Shown here piece after piece: positions 51,044 to 51,197 of a stretch of DNA of 51,197 bases. Position 1 is the first letter of the stretch; each line of letters begins with the position of its first letter. Both the position numbers and the translations under genes were made by a program. The notes under the pieces were generated by a model. The model saw nothing but the letters and a program-made list of their open reading frames with translations, had not been told where the DNA came from and did not search any database. Source of the stretch: Planctomycetota bacterium (GTDB taxonomy: Bacteria; Planctomycetota; Phycisphaerae; Phycisphaerales; Phycisphaeraceae); NCBI GenBank assembly GCA_024276075.1, contig JAJRXX010000008.1:1-51197 (forward strand), written 5' to 3'.

Positions 51044-51148
51044 TAGAGCACCTTGCATAAATAATCGCCATGTCAGTTCTGGAGTAGGGCAGGTCATTGA
51101 CCTGCCTTCTTCTTGGGGAGATGGAGAATAATTACGCAAGTTGCTCTA
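51044..51148 (-). mobile_element. 105-bp MITE-like element, copy 3
   Basis: Reverse complement identical to copies 1 and 2. Its right end abuts an inverted H2 repeat: the tail GAAACCGGTTCTA of H2 (see 20293-20305) provides the TA at which the element sits. Confidence 0.88.
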
Positions 51149-51197
51149 GAACCGGTTTCATAACTCCCCTCCCTGTCAGGGAGGGGGTAGGGGGAGG
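51149..51197 (-). repeat. family H2 repeat, inverted, cut by the window end
   Basis: GAACCGGTTTCATAACTCCC followed by CCTCCCTGTCAGGGAGG; reverse complement of the right part of the repeats at 20175 and 40057. Confidence 0.7.

Overview
The window looks like chromosomal DNA of a planctomycete, most likely from the Phycisphaerae. The evidence is a partial 16S rRNA with planctomycete-type stretches around the 515 and 1100 regions, a TPR protein ending in two RNA polymerase alpha C-terminal domains, a signal peptidase I with a very large insertion, several LysM cell-envelope proteins, and single housekeeping genes scattered instead of grouped in the operons usual elsewhere. The taxonomic call is an inference. 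Gene density is ordinary, but the intergenic spaces are packed with short palindromic repeats.

Layout. 1-1220: 5' three-quarters of a 16S rRNA gene (minus strand) and its leader. 1221-2689: no gene; repeats and the first copy of a 105-bp MITE. 2690-8982: addB-addA recombination nuclease pair (minus). 9345-12467: DUF3179 protein, a TPR-YggX fusion and a TPR/tandem alpha-CTD protein. 12725-15824: aldo/keto reductase, FAD oxidoreductase, LysM protein (minus). 15926-20174: glycosyltransferase, then STAS, RsbW-like kinase, YbeY and CorC-type CBS protein. 20386-26488: cysS, an unknown gene, pgsA, a GT39-like membrane protein, ispH. 26882-29293: folD-led minus operon; divergent CinA C-terminal protein. 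30262-33391: CpsB-type PHP phosphatase, ROK kinase, sigma-70 factor. 33567-34664: gcvT. 35055-39421: a short dcw-type cluster (rsmH, LysM protein, ftsL-like, ftsI). 39505-41581: hslV, two tRNA-Leu genes flanking a secreted coiled-coil protein. 41716-43817: sulfotransferase-like gene and DAHP synthase. 43825-46792: lepB and a lone nuoH, divergent. 46982-50434: a NYN-domain gene split by a 2.8-kb IS1-family transposon with cargo. 50479-51197: DUF309 gene, third MITE copy, partial repeat.

Most notable observations. (1) The DAHP synthase gene is preceded by a complete transcription attenuator: promoter, ribosome-binding site, a short leader peptide with the core FYFFFSYF, mutually exclusive hairpins and a terminator. 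(2) The IS1-family transposon (perfect 18-bp ends, 8-bp target duplication) carries an AAA/DUF4143 ATPase and a 71-residue protein and interrupts a NYN gene whose reading frame is restored exactly by removing the insert. (3) Three identical copies of a 105-bp element with terminal inverted repeats are present; two of them sit at TA sites inside older repeats. (4) Many palindromic repeats carry a GTAG or GTGG head, as REP elements mobilised by RAYT transposases do. (5) At least six genes have a -10 box exactly six bases before the start codon, which predicts leaderless mRNAs, including both cargo genes of the transposon.
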